Of a stretch of 64,000 nucleotides of DNA, positions 37,871-47,054 are shown one piece after another. The notes under the pieces were generated by a model, which had not been told where the DNA came from, made no database searches, and saw only the letters and a program-made list of their open reading frames with translations. The translations under genes and the position numbers were made by a program. The stretch lies in the NCBI RefSeq assembly GCF_900090295.1, contig NZ_LT607753.1, positions 2,666,001 through 2,730,000 on the forward strand, read 5' to 3'. How positions within the stretch are numbered: position 1 is the first letter of the stretch; every line of letters starts with the position of its first letter. This stretch comes from Micromonospora coxensis (lineage in GTDB: Bacteria; Actinomycetota; Actinomycetes; Mycobacteriales; Micromonosporaceae).

Positions 37871-37933
37871 CGTCGATCATGGCGTTGTCGCCGTCCGGCG
37901 GCGCGAGTCGAGGCGACGACCTCATGATCGACG
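37871..37933. repeat. GATC-type intergenic palindrome C
   Basis: 22-base arms 37871-37892 and 37912-37933 (CGTCGATCATG outermost) pair with two mismatches and one G-U around a 19-base spacer. It lies 20 bases past the ybaK stop and may end its transcription before the sugar ABC operon. Confidence 0.8.
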
Positions 37934-38140
37934 AGCGCCTCGGGGGTGGGGACGCAACAATCCGGAGAGAGCGCTTGCTGGGTGGGTGTCCCAGGCATGA
38001 CAACCGCGTTGCTGAATTGTTACCGCCGCCAACAAACTTCTGACCTCGACAGTCTTGCGCGTGGCGTGTGACCGGGAATACGTTGCCGGACACAACAAAC
38101 ACCGACCACTACTCCCCCACCCCCGAAAGGACCCGTGCTC
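37934..38140 (+). promoter_or_regulatory. Promoter/leader region of the sugar ABC operon
   Basis: No gene. Two direct repeats CAACAAAC start at 38030 and 38093, 63 bases apart (six helical turns), and are AT-rich for this genome. They are candidates for binding by the ROK repressor encoded at 41479. TTGCGC near 38055-38060 and TACGTT near 38079-38084, 18 bases apart, could be the promoter. GAAAGGA at 38124-38130 is the ribosome site. Confidence 0.4.
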
Positions 38141-39241
38141 ATGCGCAAGGGCTTCCTCACCTTCGCCGCCGTGGGCCTGCTGGCCACCGGCAGCATGGCC
38201 GCCTGTGGCGACGACTCCGGCAGCACCGAGGCCGGCGGGTCGTCCGACAAGAAGCCGAAGATCGGCGTGATCCTCCCGGACAGCAAGTCCTCCGCCCGCT
38301 GGGAGGGCGCGGACCGCAAGTTCCTGGAGGAGGCCTTCAAGGCCGCCAACGTCGACTACGACATCCAGAACGCGCAGGGCGACAAGAACGCCTTCCAGAC
38401 CATCGCCGACCAGATGATCACCAACGGCGTCACCGCCCTGATGATCGTCAACCTGGACTCCGGCACCGGCAAGGCCGTGCTCGACAAGGCCAAGTCGCAG
38501 GGTGTGGCCACCATCGACTACGACCGGCTCACCCTGGGCGGCTCCGCCCAGTACTACGTCAGCTTCGACAACGAGGCCGTCGGCAAGCTCCAGGGCGAGG
38601 GTCTGGCCAAGTGCCTGACCGACAAGGGCGTCAAGAACCCGGCGATCGCGTACCTCAACGGCTCGCCGACCGACAACAACGCCACCCTGTTCAAGAACGG
38701 GTACGACTCGGTGCTCAAGCCGAAGTTCGACGCCAAGGAGTACACCCAGGTCGCCGACGACTCCGTGCCGGACTGGGACAACGCCCAGGCCGCCACGATC
38801 TTCGAGCAGCAGCTCACCAAGGCCGGCGGCAAGATCGACGGCGTGCTCGCCGCCAACGACGGCCTCGGCAACGCGGCCATCTCGGTGCTGAAGAAGAACA
38901 AGCTCAACGGCAAGGTCCCGGTCACCGGCCAGGACGCCACTCCGCAGGGCCTGCAGAACATCCTCGCCGGCGACCAGTGCATGACGGTCTACAAGGCGAT
39001 CAAGGAGGAGGCGAAGGCCGCCTCCGAGCTGGCCATCGCGGTCGCCAAGGGCGAGAAGAAGGAGACCGGCCAGACGGTCAAGGACCCGGAGGGTGGCCGT
39101 GACGTGGCCGCCGTCCTGCTCACTCCGAAGGCGATCTACAAGGAGAACGTCAAGGACGTCATCGCCGACGGCTTCGTCACGAAGGACGAGGTCTGCACCG
39201 GGGCGTACGCGAAGCTCTGCGCCGACGCCGGCATCAGCTGA
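38141..39241 (+). CDS. XylF-type sugar ABC transporter substrate-binding lipoprotein
   Basis: 366 residues, periplasmic-binding-protein-like I fold (sugar-binding, XylF/RbsB group). Lipoprotein signal with lipobox SMAAC (Cys about 24). The mature part starts KPKIGVILPDSKSSARWEGADRKF, the XylF opening, and continues QTIADQMITNGVTALMIVNLD and VLAANDGLGNAAISVLKKN, the ligand-cleft loops of this family. Xylose or another pentose/hexose is likely. ATG at 38141 is preferred over GTG 38135 because GAAAGGA then has correct spacing. First gene of a four-gene operon (binding protein, ATPase, permease, ROK regulator); a strong hairpin after its stop should favour its own expression. Confidence 0.93.
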   Translation: MRKGFLTFAAVGLLATGSMAACGDDSGSTEAGGSSDKKPKIGVILPDSKSSARWEGADRKFLEEAFKAANVDYDIQNAQGDKNAFQTIADQMITNGVTALMIVNLDSGTGKAVLDKAKSQGVATIDYDRLTLGGSAQYYVSFDNEAVGKLQGEGLAKCLTDKGVKNPAIAYLNGSPTDNNATLFKNGYDSVLKPKFDAKEYTQVADDSVPDWDNAQAATIFEQQLTKAGGKIDGVLAANDGLGNAAISVLKKNKLNGKVPVTGQDATPQGLQNILAGDQCMTVYKAIKEEAKAASELAIAVAKGEKKETGQTVKDPEGGRDVAAVLLTPKAIYKENVKDVIADGFVTKDEVCTGAYAKLCADAGIS

Positions 39242-39271
39242 CCCGTACCGTCCCATCCCGCTCCCGGCGGC

Positions 39272-39305
39272 GCCGCCCGGCACGGTGACAACCGTGCCGG
39301 GCGGC
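39272..39305 (+). terminator. Attenuating hairpin after the sugar-binding gene
   Basis: Perfect 15-bp arms 39272-39286 and 39291-39305, tetraloop GACA, 30 bases after the binding-protein stop. No run of T follows. Probably a partial terminator or RNA-stability element that gives more binding protein than ATPase and permease. Confidence 0.75.
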
Positions 39306-39356
39306 GGCCCGCCACCGGACGGGTTCCGACCTCCCCTCCGCGCAAAGGAGACCCCC

Positions 39357-40178
39357 GTGTCCGCGACCCCCCTGCTGGAACTACGCGGGATCGACAAGAG
39401 CTTCGGTCCCGTCCAGGTGCTCCGCGACGTCGCCTTCGCCGCCCACCCCGGTGAGGTGACCGCGCTGGTCGGCGACAACGGCGCCGGCAAGTCGACCCTG
39501 GTCAAGTGCATCAGCGGCATCTACCCCACCGACAGCGGCGAGTTCCTCTTCGAGGGCCGGCCGGTGAGCATCAACAGCCCCCGCGACGCCGCCGCGCTCG
39601 GCATCGAGGTCGTCTACCAGGACCTCGCGCTCTGCGACAACCTCGACATCGTGCAGAACATGTTCCTCGGCCGGGAGAAGCGCAGCGGGCTGGTGCTCGA
39701 CGAGCCGACCATGGAGCAGATGGCCGCCGAGACGCTCGCCGGGCTCAGCGTCCGGACGGTGAAGTCGCTGCGTCAGCACGTCTCCAGCCTCTCCGGGGGG
39801 CAGCGGCAGACCGTGGCCATCGCCAAGGCGGTGCTCTGGAACAGCAAGCTGGTCATCCTCGACGAGCCGACCGCCGCGCTCGGCGTCGCGCAGACCGCCC
39901 AGGTGCTGGAGCTGGTCCGCCGGCTCGCCGACAAGGGCCTGGCCGTGGTGCTCATCTCGCACAACATGAACGACGTCTTCGCCGTCTCCGACCGGATCGC
40001 CGCGCTCTACCTGGGCCAGATGGTCGCGCAGGTGAAGACCACCGACATCACCCATTCGCAGGTGGTCGAGCTGATCACCGCCGGCCGCTCCGGCAACCTC
40101 GGCCTCGTCGAGGCGGGGGCGGGCAGCGCCGGTACCGCCACGGGGTCCACCGACACCACCTCGGGAGCCGTCCGATGA
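39357..40178 (+). CDS. XylG-type sugar ABC transporter ATP-binding protein (single cassette)
   Basis: 273-residue cytoplasmic ATPase driving sugar uptake. Walker A GDNGAGKSTLVK, signature LSGGQRQTVAIAKA, Walker B LVILDEPTAALG and the switch His in LISHNMNDV are all intact. XylG and RbsA of enterics have two cassettes in about 500 residues; here there is one, as in many actinobacterial sugar importers, so it should act as a homodimer. GTG at 39357 has AAAGGAG six bases upstream. Its stop overlaps the permease start (ATGA). Confidence 0.94.
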   Translation: MSATPLLELRGIDKSFGPVQVLRDVAFAAHPGEVTALVGDNGAGKSTLVKCISGIYPTDSGEFLFEGRPVSINSPRDAAALGIEVVYQDLALCDNLDIVQNMFLGREKRSGLVLDEPTMEQMAAETLAGLSVRTVKSLRQHVSSLSGGQRQTVAIAKAVLWNSKLVILDEPTAALGVAQTAQVLELVRRLADKGLAVVLISHNMNDVFAVSDRIAALYLGQMVAQVKTTDITHSQVVELITAGRSGNLGLVEAGAGSAGTATGSTDTTSGAVR

Positions 40179-41434
40179 CCACCACAGCCGTCAAGAAGGA
40201 AGGCCCGGCCGCCGTCGCGCCGGCGCCCACGGTGGGCAGCCACGTCCGCAACTACGTCAGCCGGGTACGCGGCGGCGACATCGGCGCCCTCCCGGCGGTG
40301 CTCGGCCTGATCGTGCTCTGCACGGTCTTCGCCGTCATGCGGCCGTCGTTCCTCACCGCCGGCAACTTCGCCAACCTGTTCACCCAGGGCGCGGCGGTCA
40401 CCCTGATCGCGATGGGCCTGGTCTTCGTCCTGCTGCTCGGCGAGATCGACCTCTCGGCCGGCTTCGCCAGCGGCGTCTGCGCAGCCATCCTGGCCAACGT
40501 CGCCACCGTGCTCGGCTACCCCTGGTACGTCGCCGTGCTCGCCGCCGTCGTCACCGGCGTGGTGATCGGCACGACGCTCGGCGTCCTGGTCGCCAAGATC
40601 GGCATCCCGTCCTTCGTGGTCACCCTGGCCGGCTTCCTCGCCTTCCAGGGCATCGTGCTGATGCTGATGGACGACGGCGCGAACATCTCCATCCGCGACG
40701 ACACCCTGGTGGCGATCGCCAACCGCAACCTGCCGCCGGTACTCGGCTGGGCCCTGGCCGCCGCCGCGGTGGCCGGGTACGCCGCCGTGCAGCTGCTGCG
40801 GCACCGCAACCGGGCCGCCCGCGGCCTGCTCACCGACCCGCTCGCGGTGGTGGCCGCCCGGATCGGCGCGCTGGCGCTGATCCTCGGCGTCGCGGTCTAC
40901 ATCCTCAACCTGGAGCGCAGCCGCAACGTCCTGGTCACCTCGCTCAAGGGCGTACCGATCGTGGTGCCGATCATCGCGATCCTGCTGGTCCTGTGGACCT
41001 TCGTGCTCCAGCGCACCAGCTACGGCCGGCACGTCTACGCGGTCGGCGGCAACAAGGAGGCCGCCCGCCGGGCCGGCATCAACGTCGACCGGATCCGCAT
41101 CTCGGTCTTCGTGATCTGCTCCTCGATGGCCGCCGTCGGCGGCATCGTCGCCGCCAGCCGGGCCAACTCCGTCGACCCGAACACCGGTGGCAGTAACGTA
41201 CTGCTCTACGCCGTCGGCGCGGCGGTGATCGGCGGCACCAGCCTCTTCGGCGGCAAGGGCCGGGTCCTCGACGCGGTCCTCGGCGGCGCCGTGGTCGCGG
41301 TCATCGACAACGGCATGGGCCTGATGGGTTACAGCTCGGGAGTCAAGTACGTGGTGACGGGTGTGGTGCTGCTCCTCGCGGCCAGCGTCGACGCGCTGTC
41401 GAGGCGTCGCTCCGCCGCCACCGGCACCCGTTGA
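40175..41434 (+). CDS. XylH-type sugar ABC transporter permease
   Basis: 419-residue integral membrane protein of the branched/ribose-xylose permease family (BPD_transp_2), about ten or more helices. Family features: NFANLFTQGAAVTLIAMGLVFVLLLGEIDLSAG, IGIPSFVVTLAGFLAFQGI and YAVGGNKEAARRAGI (the ATPase-contact loop). The central insertion at about 190-260 is typical of XylH. It starts inside the ATPase gene (ATGA overlap), so the two subunits are made in step. Confidence 0.94.
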   Translation: MTTTAVKKEGPAAVAPAPTVGSHVRNYVSRVRGGDIGALPAVLGLIVLCTVFAVMRPSFLTAGNFANLFTQGAAVTLIAMGLVFVLLLGEIDLSAGFASGVCAAILANVATVLGYPWYVAVLAAVVTGVVIGTTLGVLVAKIGIPSFVVTLAGFLAFQGIVLMLMDDGANISIRDDTLVAIANRNLPPVLGWALAAAAVAGYAAVQLLRHRNRAARGLLTDPLAVVAARIGALALILGVAVYILNLERSRNVLVTSLKGVPIVVPIIAILLVLWTFVLQRTSYGRHVYAVGGNKEAARRAGINVDRIRISVFVICSSMAAVGGIVAASRANSVDPNTGGSNVLLYAVGAAVIGGTSLFGGKGRVLDAVLGGAVVAVIDNGMGLMGYSSGVKYVVTGVVLLLAASVDALSRRRSAATGTR

Positions 41435-41478
41435 CGCCCGGCCGACGCTGAGCAGCGGGGACACGGAGTGCCAGAGCG

Positions 41479-42660
41479 ATGCGGGTAGGACCGAGCCAGG
41501 ACGAGATCCGGCGGCAGAACCTCGGTGCGCTGCTGCGTCACGTCCACGTCCACGGCGCGACCTCCCGCGCCGAGTTGACCACCACGCTCGGGCTCAACCG
41601 CAGCACCATCGGCGCGCTGACCGCCGACCTGGCCGGCGCCGGGCTGGTCAGTGAGGGGACGCCGAAGGAGACCGGCCGGGCCGGACGACCGTCGCTGGTC
41701 GTCCGGCCCGAGTCGGCCCGGGTGTACGCGTACGCGTACTCGATCGAGGTGGACCGGCTGCGGGCCGCGCGGGTCGGGCTCGGCGGCGAGATCCTCGACC
41801 GCCGGGACCTGGACCGGCCGCGCGGCCTGGACGCCGCGGAGACCGCGCCGCTGCTGGCCGGCGCGCTCAAGGAGATGCACCAGAGCGTCCCGGCCGGGGC
41901 GCTCTGCGTCGGCGCGGGCGTGGCGGTCTGCGGCATGGTCCGCAAGGCCGACGGGCTGGTCCGGCTCGGCCCGACCACCGGCTGGGTGGACGAGCCGATC
42001 GGCGCCGCCCTCGCCGACGAACTCGGCATCGACGTGCCGATCACGGTCGGCAACGTGGCGGACGTGGCCGCCTTCGCCGAGCACGCCCGAGGCGTCGCCG
42101 CCGGCTGCGACAACGTCATCTACCTCTACGGGGACGTCGGCGTGGGCGCCGGCATCATCGCCGGCGGACGGCGGGTGACCGGCCACGGCGGGTACGGCGG
42201 CGAGGTCGGGCACATGGTCGTGGTCCGCGACGGGGCGCGCTGCGAGTGCGGCTCGCGCGGCTGCTGGGAGACCGAGATCGGCGAGTACGGCCTGCTGCGG
42301 GCGGCCGGCCGCTCCGAGGCCCGGGGCCGCGAGGCGCTGCTGGCCCTCTTCGACGCCGCCGACCGGGGGGACGCCCGCGCCCAGACGGCGGTCCGGCAGG
42401 CCGGTGACTGGCTCGGCTTCGGCGTCGGCAACCTGGTGAACATCTTCAACCCGGAGATGGTCATCTTCGGCGGCACCATGCGCGATCTCTACCTCGCCGC
42501 CGCCGCCCAGGTCCGCAGCCGGCTCAACCAGGTCGGGCTCCCCGCCTGCCTGGAGCACGTACGGCTGCGCACGCCGAAGCTCGGCGACGACGCGGCGCTG
42601 GTCGGCGCGGCCGAGCTGGCCTTCGAGCGGCTGCTGGCCGACCCGCTCGACGTGGGCTGA
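41479..42660 (+). CDS. ROK-family transcriptional regulator (XylR/NagC-like)
   Basis: 393 residues. An N-terminal winged HTH (about 1-75: QNLGALLRHVHVHGATSRAE followed by TTLGLNRSTIGALTADLAGAG) is fused to a ROK sugar-kinase-like domain. The ROK zinc/signature region is intact (GHMVVVRDGARCECGSRGCWE: His plus three Cys), and the fold includes GDVGVGAGIIAGG. It probably represses the operon until the transported sugar binds. It lies 44 bp after the permease, same strand, so likely co-transcribed. The CAACAAAC repeats ahead of 38141 are possible operators. Confidence 0.92.
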   Translation: MRVGPSQDEIRRQNLGALLRHVHVHGATSRAELTTTLGLNRSTIGALTADLAGAGLVSEGTPKETGRAGRPSLVVRPESARVYAYAYSIEVDRLRAARVGLGGEILDRRDLDRPRGLDAAETAPLLAGALKEMHQSVPAGALCVGAGVAVCGMVRKADGLVRLGPTTGWVDEPIGAALADELGIDVPITVGNVADVAAFAEHARGVAAGCDNVIYLYGDVGVGAGIIAGGRRVTGHGGYGGEVGHMVVVRDGARCECGSRGCWETEIGEYGLLRAAGRSEARGREALLALFDAADRGDARAQTAVRQAGDWLGFGVGNLVNIFNPEMVIFGGTMRDLYLAAAAQVRSRLNQVGLPACLEHVRLRTPKLGDDAALVGAAELAFERLLADPLDVG

Positions 42661-42741
42661 GTCGACACCCGGTCCAGCCCCGGATCCACCCGGCAGGACC
42701 GTGCGCACCGACGTGGGCCCGGTCGAGGTGTGAATGCCGTG

Positions 42742-42779
42742 CGGACGGTGCGGGCGGCGGTCGCCACCCGCACCGTCCG
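42742..42779. terminator. Bidirectional terminator after the ROK gene
   Basis: Perfect 13-bp arms 42742-42754 and 42767-42779, 12-base loop, between the convergent ROK gene and M23/VCBS gene. Confidence 0.85.
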
Positions 42780-42784
42780 GGCCC

Positions 42785-44071
42785 TCACATCACGAACGGG
42801 AACGTGCCCCAGTTGTGACCGAGCTTGACCGGGGTGCCGAAGCCGGTGCCCCAGTGCGGGTAGTACCACAGGTAGCCGCCGGCGTCGACGCCGAGCACGT
42901 CCGCCTGACCGTCGCCGGAGAAGTCGGAGGCGAAGACGTGCTTGAACGTGCCCCAGCCGTTACCGATCTTGACCGGAGCGCTGAGGCCGGCGCCGTTGTG
43001 CGGGTAGTACCACAGGTAGCCGTTGGCATCGACGGCCAACACGTCCGCCTGCCCGTCACCGCTCCAGTCCGCGGCCGTCACGTGCTTGAAGGTGCTCCAG
43101 CCGTGACCGATCTGCACCGGCGCGCTGAGACCGGCGCCGTTGTGCGCGTAGTACCACAGGTAGCCGTTGGCGTCGACGGCCAGCACGTCCGCCTGCTCGT
43201 CACCGCTCCAGTCCGCGGCCATCACGTGCTTGAACGTGCTCCACCCGTGGCCGATCTTCGTCCGGGTCGACAGGCTGTTGTTGTTGTTCGGGTAGTAGTA
43301 CAGGTCGCCCACCGAGTCGACGCCCAGCACGTCCGCGTGGCCGTCACCGCTCCAGTCGTCGGCCATGACGTGCTTGAACGTGCCCCAGTTGTGGCCGATC
43401 TTCGTCCGGGTCGACAGGCTCTTGTTGTTGTTCGGGTAGTAGTACAGGTCGCCCACCGAGTCGACGCCCAGCACGTCCGCGTAGCCGTCACCGCTGAAGT
43501 CGGAGACGGTCTCCGTCGAGCGAGGGGCACTGCCGCAGTTGGCGCTGGTGATCCAGCGGTCGGCGCTGGCGTCGGTGGTCATTCCGGACCGGACCCCGTT
43601 GAAGTAGGCCTCGGTCCGGGCACCGTCGGCGTACTGGACGTAGTGCAGGTGCGGGCCGGTCGAGTAACCGGTGCTGCCGACGTAGCCGATCCGCTGGCCG
43701 ATGGCGACCGACTGGCCCTGCTTGACCGCAGGCGCGTACTGCATGTGCAGGTACTGGGTCTGCCAGCCGCCGCCGTGGTCGATCATGACCCACCAGCCGC
43801 CGCTGTCTCCCCAGCCGGAGAAACTCACCGTGCCACCGGCCGACGCGAGGATGGACCGGCCCAGGCTGTTGCCGCTGGAGTGGGTGAAGTCGATCTTGTA
43901 GCTGCCGTGGCCGTCGTAGGTGGCCATCTTCCAGGTCTCGCCGCACGGGAACGGCACCTGGAAGAGCGGCCGGGTACCGGCGGCGGAGGCAGGCGTGGCG
44001 ACGGTGACGGCCGCCAGGGCGACCAGGGCCAGCACCGCCGTGGCGGCACGGCGAAGAGAACGTGTGAACAA
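42785..44071 (-). CDS. Secreted M23 peptidase with five FG-GAP/VCBS repeats
   Basis: 428 residues, exported (signal peptide to about residue 31, TVATPASAAG). The M23-like domain at about 35-185 keeps YKIDFTHSSGN, the QYLHMQY strand and the HxH in GPHLHYVQ. It is followed by five consecutive 48-residue repeats (about 190-428), each opening D-F/W-SGDGxADVLxVD, with Asp ladders that bind calcium in FG-GAP folds and aromatic YLWYYPH strands. Repeats 1-2 and 3-4 are most alike, so the array grew by duplication. No ATG or GTG fits; a TTG at 44071 is chosen because AGAGAGG lies nine bases upstream and a signal peptide follows directly. Likely wall hydrolysis or carbohydrate binding. Confidence 0.88.
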   Translation of the reverse strand: MFTRSLRRAATAVLALVALAAVTVATPASAAGTRPLFQVPFPCGETWKMATYDGHGSYKIDFTHSSGNSLGRSILASAGGTVSFSGWGDSGGWWVMIDHGGGWQTQYLHMQYAPAVKQGQSVAIGQRIGYVGSTGYSTGPHLHYVQYADGARTEAYFNGVRSGMTTDASADRWITSANCGSAPRSTETVSDFSGDGYADVLGVDSVGDLYYYPNNNKSLSTRTKIGHNWGTFKHVMADDWSGDGHADVLGVDSVGDLYYYPNNNNSLSTRTKIGHGWSTFKHVMAADWSGDEQADVLAVDANGYLWYYAHNGAGLSAPVQIGHGWSTFKHVTAADWSGDGQADVLAVDANGYLWYYPHNGAGLSAPVKIGNGWGTFKHVFASDFSGDGQADVLGVDAGGYLWYYPHWGTGFGTPVKLGHNWGTFPFVM

Positions 44072-44396
44072 GGACGGAAGCCTCTCTGTCGGGCGGCAGG
44101 ATGCAGAGGCCTCCCCAGCACACACCGGGACGCCTCGAACGCAGTTCCTGGAAGGCCCCGGTCGGCGCGGAAGACGCTTGTCGATGCGCCGGGGCTACGT
44201 CAATCAGAGTCCATCGGACGGTGGCCGACAACCCAACGAATCCGCGAAAGTCGTGGTTGGACCGGCCCGGTCACTCGGGCAACCGAATCCGGTGAACTGA
44301 TCGGGCCGGTGATCCGTACCAGAGAGCGGACGGGCAGCCGGCGGATGCGCTGCCCGACGTCACGCGTACGGCACCAGACCGAGGAGGCACCGCAGC
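44072..44396. promoter_or_regulatory. 325-bp divergent gap between M23/VCBS and DUF4142 genes
   Basis: No gene. It holds the promoters of both divergent genes; GAGGAGG near 44380-44386 is the ribosome site of the DUF4142 gene and AGAGAGG just above 44071 that of the M23 gene. I could not pick -35/-10 pairs with confidence. Confidence 0.5.
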
Positions 44397-45137
44397 ATGG
44401 CACCGCTGGAATCCGCACGTCGTCGGCGAGGGCACCGGACCCACCGGGTGGCGGTGCTGCTCGTCACGCTCCTGGCCGGGCTGGTGGCCCTGCCGGGCGT
44501 GGCCACGGCCGCTCCGGCCGCGCAACTCAACGCCGCCGACATGACGCTGCTCAACGGCGTCCGGTTGGCCGGCCTCTGGGAGATGCCGGCCGGGCAGATG
44601 GCCGCCGAGAAGGGACAGTCGGCCCGGGTCCGCGAGATCGGCGCGGAGATCGCCCGGCAGCACGAGCAACTCGACCTGCTCGTCGTCGCCGCCGCCAACA
44701 AGCTCGGCACCACGCTTCCCACCGACGCCACCGCCGAGCAGAAGGGGTGGCTGGGCGAGATGCAGGAGGCCACCGGCGCGCAGTTCGACCAGATCTTCGT
44801 GACCCGGCTCCGGGTGGCGCACGGCAAGATCTTCCCGGTGATCGGCGCGGTGCGGGCGGCCACCCGCGACGCCACCGTCCGCAAGCTCGCCGACCAGACC
44901 AACAAGTTCGTCACCGACCACATGCTGATGCTGGAGAGCACCGGGCTGGTCCGCTGGCAGCAGATGCCGCCGGCCGCCATGCCGCCCGCGCAGAGCGACT
45001 CGCTGATCGCCGCCGCCCAGGCCGGCGCGCCCGCGCGCCCCACGACCAGCGTGGGCACCACCGTCGTCTGGATGGTCTTCCTGCTCGCGCTCGGCGTCGG
45101 CGGCTTCACCACCTGGCGCATCCTGCGCCGCAACTGA
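44397..45137 (+). CDS. DUF4142 secreted/membrane protein
   Basis: 246 residues. Signal peptide to about 40 (ends GVATAAPAAQ). A DUF4142 helical, ferritin-like domain covers about 45-190 (LNAADMTLLNGVRLAGLWEM, VREIGAEIARQHEQLDLLV, DATVRKLADQTNKFVTDHM). A C-terminal membrane helix lies at about 220-240 with a short basic tail. So it is exported and tethered by its C-terminus. DUF4142 proteins are of unknown function, often linked to envelope stress. ATG at 44397 has GAGGAGG about ten bases upstream. Confidence 0.85.
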   Translation: MAPLESARRRRGHRTHRVAVLLVTLLAGLVALPGVATAAPAAQLNAADMTLLNGVRLAGLWEMPAGQMAAEKGQSARVREIGAEIARQHEQLDLLVVAAANKLGTTLPTDATAEQKGWLGEMQEATGAQFDQIFVTRLRVAHGKIFPVIGAVRAATRDATVRKLADQTNKFVTDHMLMLESTGLVRWQQMPPAAMPPAQSDSLIAAAQAGAPARPTTSVGTTVVWMVFLLALGVGGFTTWRILRRN

Positions 45138-45154
45138 GCCCGCGCGACGCGAGC

Positions 45155-45179
45155 GGCCGGGAGCACCACGCTCCCGGCC
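45155..45179. terminator. Bidirectional terminator between DUF4142 and the small ABM-like gene
   Basis: 10-bp GC arms 45155-45164 and 45170-45179 with loop ACCAC, extended by weaker flanking pairing (CGCGAG / CTCGCG). Confidence 0.75.
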
Positions 45180-45188
45180 CCTCGCGCG

Positions 45189-45443
45189 TCAGCGGTCGAC
45201 CTGGGTGAAGTCCCAGGAGTGCGGCGGACGGGCCACCAGCATCGCCGGCGGCTCCGGCAACGCACGCGGGTTGCTCCGCCACTTCGAGATCACCACCACC
45301 CGGTGGTCGGTGGAGGAGAAGACCTCACTGGACAGGTGCAGCGGGTCGTGCTCCAGCTCCGGCAGCGCGGTGTCACAGACCCAGGTGATCAGGTCGGTGA
45401 AGCCGTACGGCTCCGCGCGGGCCTCCCACATCCGGACGATCAC
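45189..45443 (-). CDS. Small cytoplasmic protein, possibly ABM-like dimeric alpha/beta barrel
   Basis: About 84 residues. No family assigned with certainty. The pattern VIVRMWEARAEPYGFTDLIT, a long helix, then a strand RVVVISKWRSNPRAL resembles one antibiotic-biosynthesis-monooxygenase/EthD-type ferredoxin-like unit, but no catalytic residue can be named. GTG at 45443 is preferred over 45452 because GGAGAGG then has correct spacing. It follows tsaD by 16 bp and is likely the last gene of that operon. Confidence 0.6.
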   Translation of the reverse strand: MIVRMWEARAEPYGFTDLITWVCDTALPELEHDPLHLSSEVFSSTDHRVVVISKWRSNPRALPEPPAMLVARPPHSWDFTQVDR

Positions 45444-45459
45444 GTCGGCCACCTCTCCG

Positions 45460-46506
45460 TCACACGCTGACCGTGGTCAGCGGCAGGGCCGAGTCGGCGG
45501 GCAGGTCGAGCCGGCTCGGCGCCACCCCGGCCGCGACCAGGTGCGAGCCGAGCGCCGCGACCATGGCGCCGTTGTCGGTGCAGAGCTTCGGCCGGGGTAC
45601 GCGCACCCGGATGCCGTGCTTCGCGGCCCGGTGCTCGGCCATCGCCCGCAGCCGCGAGTTGGCCGCCACTCCCCCGCCGATCACCAGCGTCCCGACCCCG
45701 TTGGTCCGGCAGGCGTCGATCGCCTTGGTGACGAGCACGTCGCAGACCGCCTCCTGGAACGAGGCCGCCACGTCGGCCACCGGCACCGCCTCGCCGGCCC
45801 GCTGCCGGGCCTCCACCCAGCGGGCCACCGCCGTCTTCAGGCCGGAGAAGGAGAAGTCGTAGCGGTGCGCCGCGAGATCCTTCGCCGCCGTCAGCCCACG
45901 CGGGAACCCGATCGCCGCCGGGTCGCCGGCCCGGGCCTCCCGGTCGATGTACGGCCCACCGGGGAACGGCAGCCCGAGCAGCCGGGCCACCTTGTCGAAC
46001 GCCTCCCCGGCGGCGTCGTCGATGGTGGCCCCGAGCGGGGTGACCCCACGCGCCAGGTCGTCGACGAGCAGCAGCGAGGAGTGCCCGCCGGAGACCAGCA
46101 TGGCGATCGCCGGCTCCGGCAGCGGGCCGTGCTCCAGGGTGTCCACGGCGACGTGCGCGGCGAGGTGGTTCACCCCGTACACGGGCTTCTCGGCGGCGAG
46201 CGCGTAGCCCTTGGCGGCGGCCACGCCGACCAGCAGCGCGCCGGCCAGCCCGGGGCCGGAGGTGACGGCGATCGCGTCGATGTCGGCGAGGGTGACGCCC
46301 GCCTCCCGCAGCGCCCGGTCCATGGTCGGCACGATCGCCTCCAGGTGGGCCCGGCTGGCCACCTCGGGCACCACCCCGCCGAAGCGGGCGTGCTGCTCGA
46401 CGCTGGAGGCGAGCGCGTCGGCCAGCAGGGTGTGCCCCCGCACGATGCCGACGCCGGTCTCGTCGCAGGAGGTCTCGATGCCCAGGACCAGGGGTTCGTC
46501 AGCCAT
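45460..46506 (-). CDS. tsaD: tRNA N6-adenosine threonylcarbamoyltransferase TsaD
   Basis: 348-residue catalytic subunit that transfers threonylcarbamoyl to A37 of ANN-decoding tRNAs (t6A). ASKHA fold: [16 protein letters not shown] at the start, the metal-binding His motif [30 protein letters not shown], and [14 protein letters not shown] with [12 protein letters not shown] near the end. Its ATG shares one base with the rimI stop (TGATG). It acts with TsaB (47059) and TsaE (49637); TsaC is not in the window. Confidence 0.97.
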   Translation of the reverse strand: MADEPLVLGIETSCDETGVGIVRGHTLLADALASSVEQHARFGGVVPEVASRAHLEAIVPTMDRALREAGVTLADIDAIAVTSGPGLAGALLVGVAAAKGYALAAEKPVYGVNHLAAHVAVDTLEHGPLPEPAIAMLVSGGHSSLLLVDDLARGVTPLGATIDDAAGEAFDKVARLLGLPFPGGPYIDREARAGDPAAIGFPRGLTAAKDLAAHRYDFSFSGLKTAVARWVEARQRAGEAVPVADVAASFQEAVCDVLVTKAIDACRTNGVGTLVIGGGVAANSRLRAMAEHRAAKHGIRVRVPRPKLCTDNGAMVAALGSHLVAAGVAPSRLDLPADSALPLTTVSV

Positions 46507-47003
46507 CAGTCGTCCGTCCCGTACGCGCTCGGCGGGGCGACGCGCCGCATGACCAGCGCGTCGGTGTTGCTCGGTTGGTAGTAGCCGCGACGCACGCCGA
46601 TCGGCTCGAAGCCGTACGTCGCGTAGAGCTTCTGGGCGGGGGCGTTGTCGGCCGCCACCTCCAGCAGGACGCTCCGCGCGCCCTGGCGGGCCGCCTCGGC
46701 GAGCAGGTCCTCCAGCAGCGCGCGACCGACGCCGCGCCGCTGGGCACCACGACGCACCGCGACGACCTGCACCCACGCCTCGTCCGGCTGGACGGTCAGC
46801 CCCGCGTAGCCGAGCACCGACCCGTCGACGTCGGTGGCCACCCGGTAGTAGTGCCCGCTGGCCAGTTCGTTCCAGAACATCGCCGCGGACCACTGCTCGG
46901 CGCCGAAGAGGTCCGCCTCGATCGGCAACACCTCGTCGATGTGCCACCAGCGGAAGCGGTCCAGCCGCACGGCTGGCAGGCCCGGCTCACTCCTCGCGCT
47001 CAC
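46506..47003 (-). CDS. rimI: Ribosomal-protein-alanine N-acetyltransferase-like RimI
   Basis: 165-residue GNAT acetyltransferase. The motif A acetyl-CoA loop is [20 protein letters not shown], followed by [29 protein letters not shown]. It is encoded between tsaB and tsaD as in most actinobacteria; members acetylate N-termini of S18 and other proteins. The GTG start (47003) and first nine codons are the beginning of the 59-bp repeat unit. The true family N-terminus begins at about codon 12 ([18 protein letters not shown]), so the repeat has either supplied a new start or extended the protein. Confidence 0.92.
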   Translation of the reverse strand: MSARSEPGLPAVRLDRFRWWHIDEVLPIEADLFGAEQWSAAMFWNELASGHYYRVATDVDGSVLGYAGLTVQPDEAWVQVVAVRRGAQRRGVGRALLEDLLAEAARQGARSVLLEVAADNAPAQKLYATYGFEPIGVRRGYYQPSNTDALVMRRVAPPSAYGTDD

Positions 47004-47054
47004 GGTGCCACCTCGGCTCGCGACTGCGGGGCTCGCAGGCCCGGCTCACTCCTC
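46996..47054 (-). repeat. 59-bp GTGA-relay repeat, single unit between tsaB and rimI
   Basis: One full unit (46996-47054 to the next GCGCTCAC at 47055) plus a partial next unit that forms the first codons of rimI. Same sequence as the three units at 51206-51382 apart from a few substitutions (for example CTCGCAGGC instead of CTCGCAACC). Confidence 0.93.
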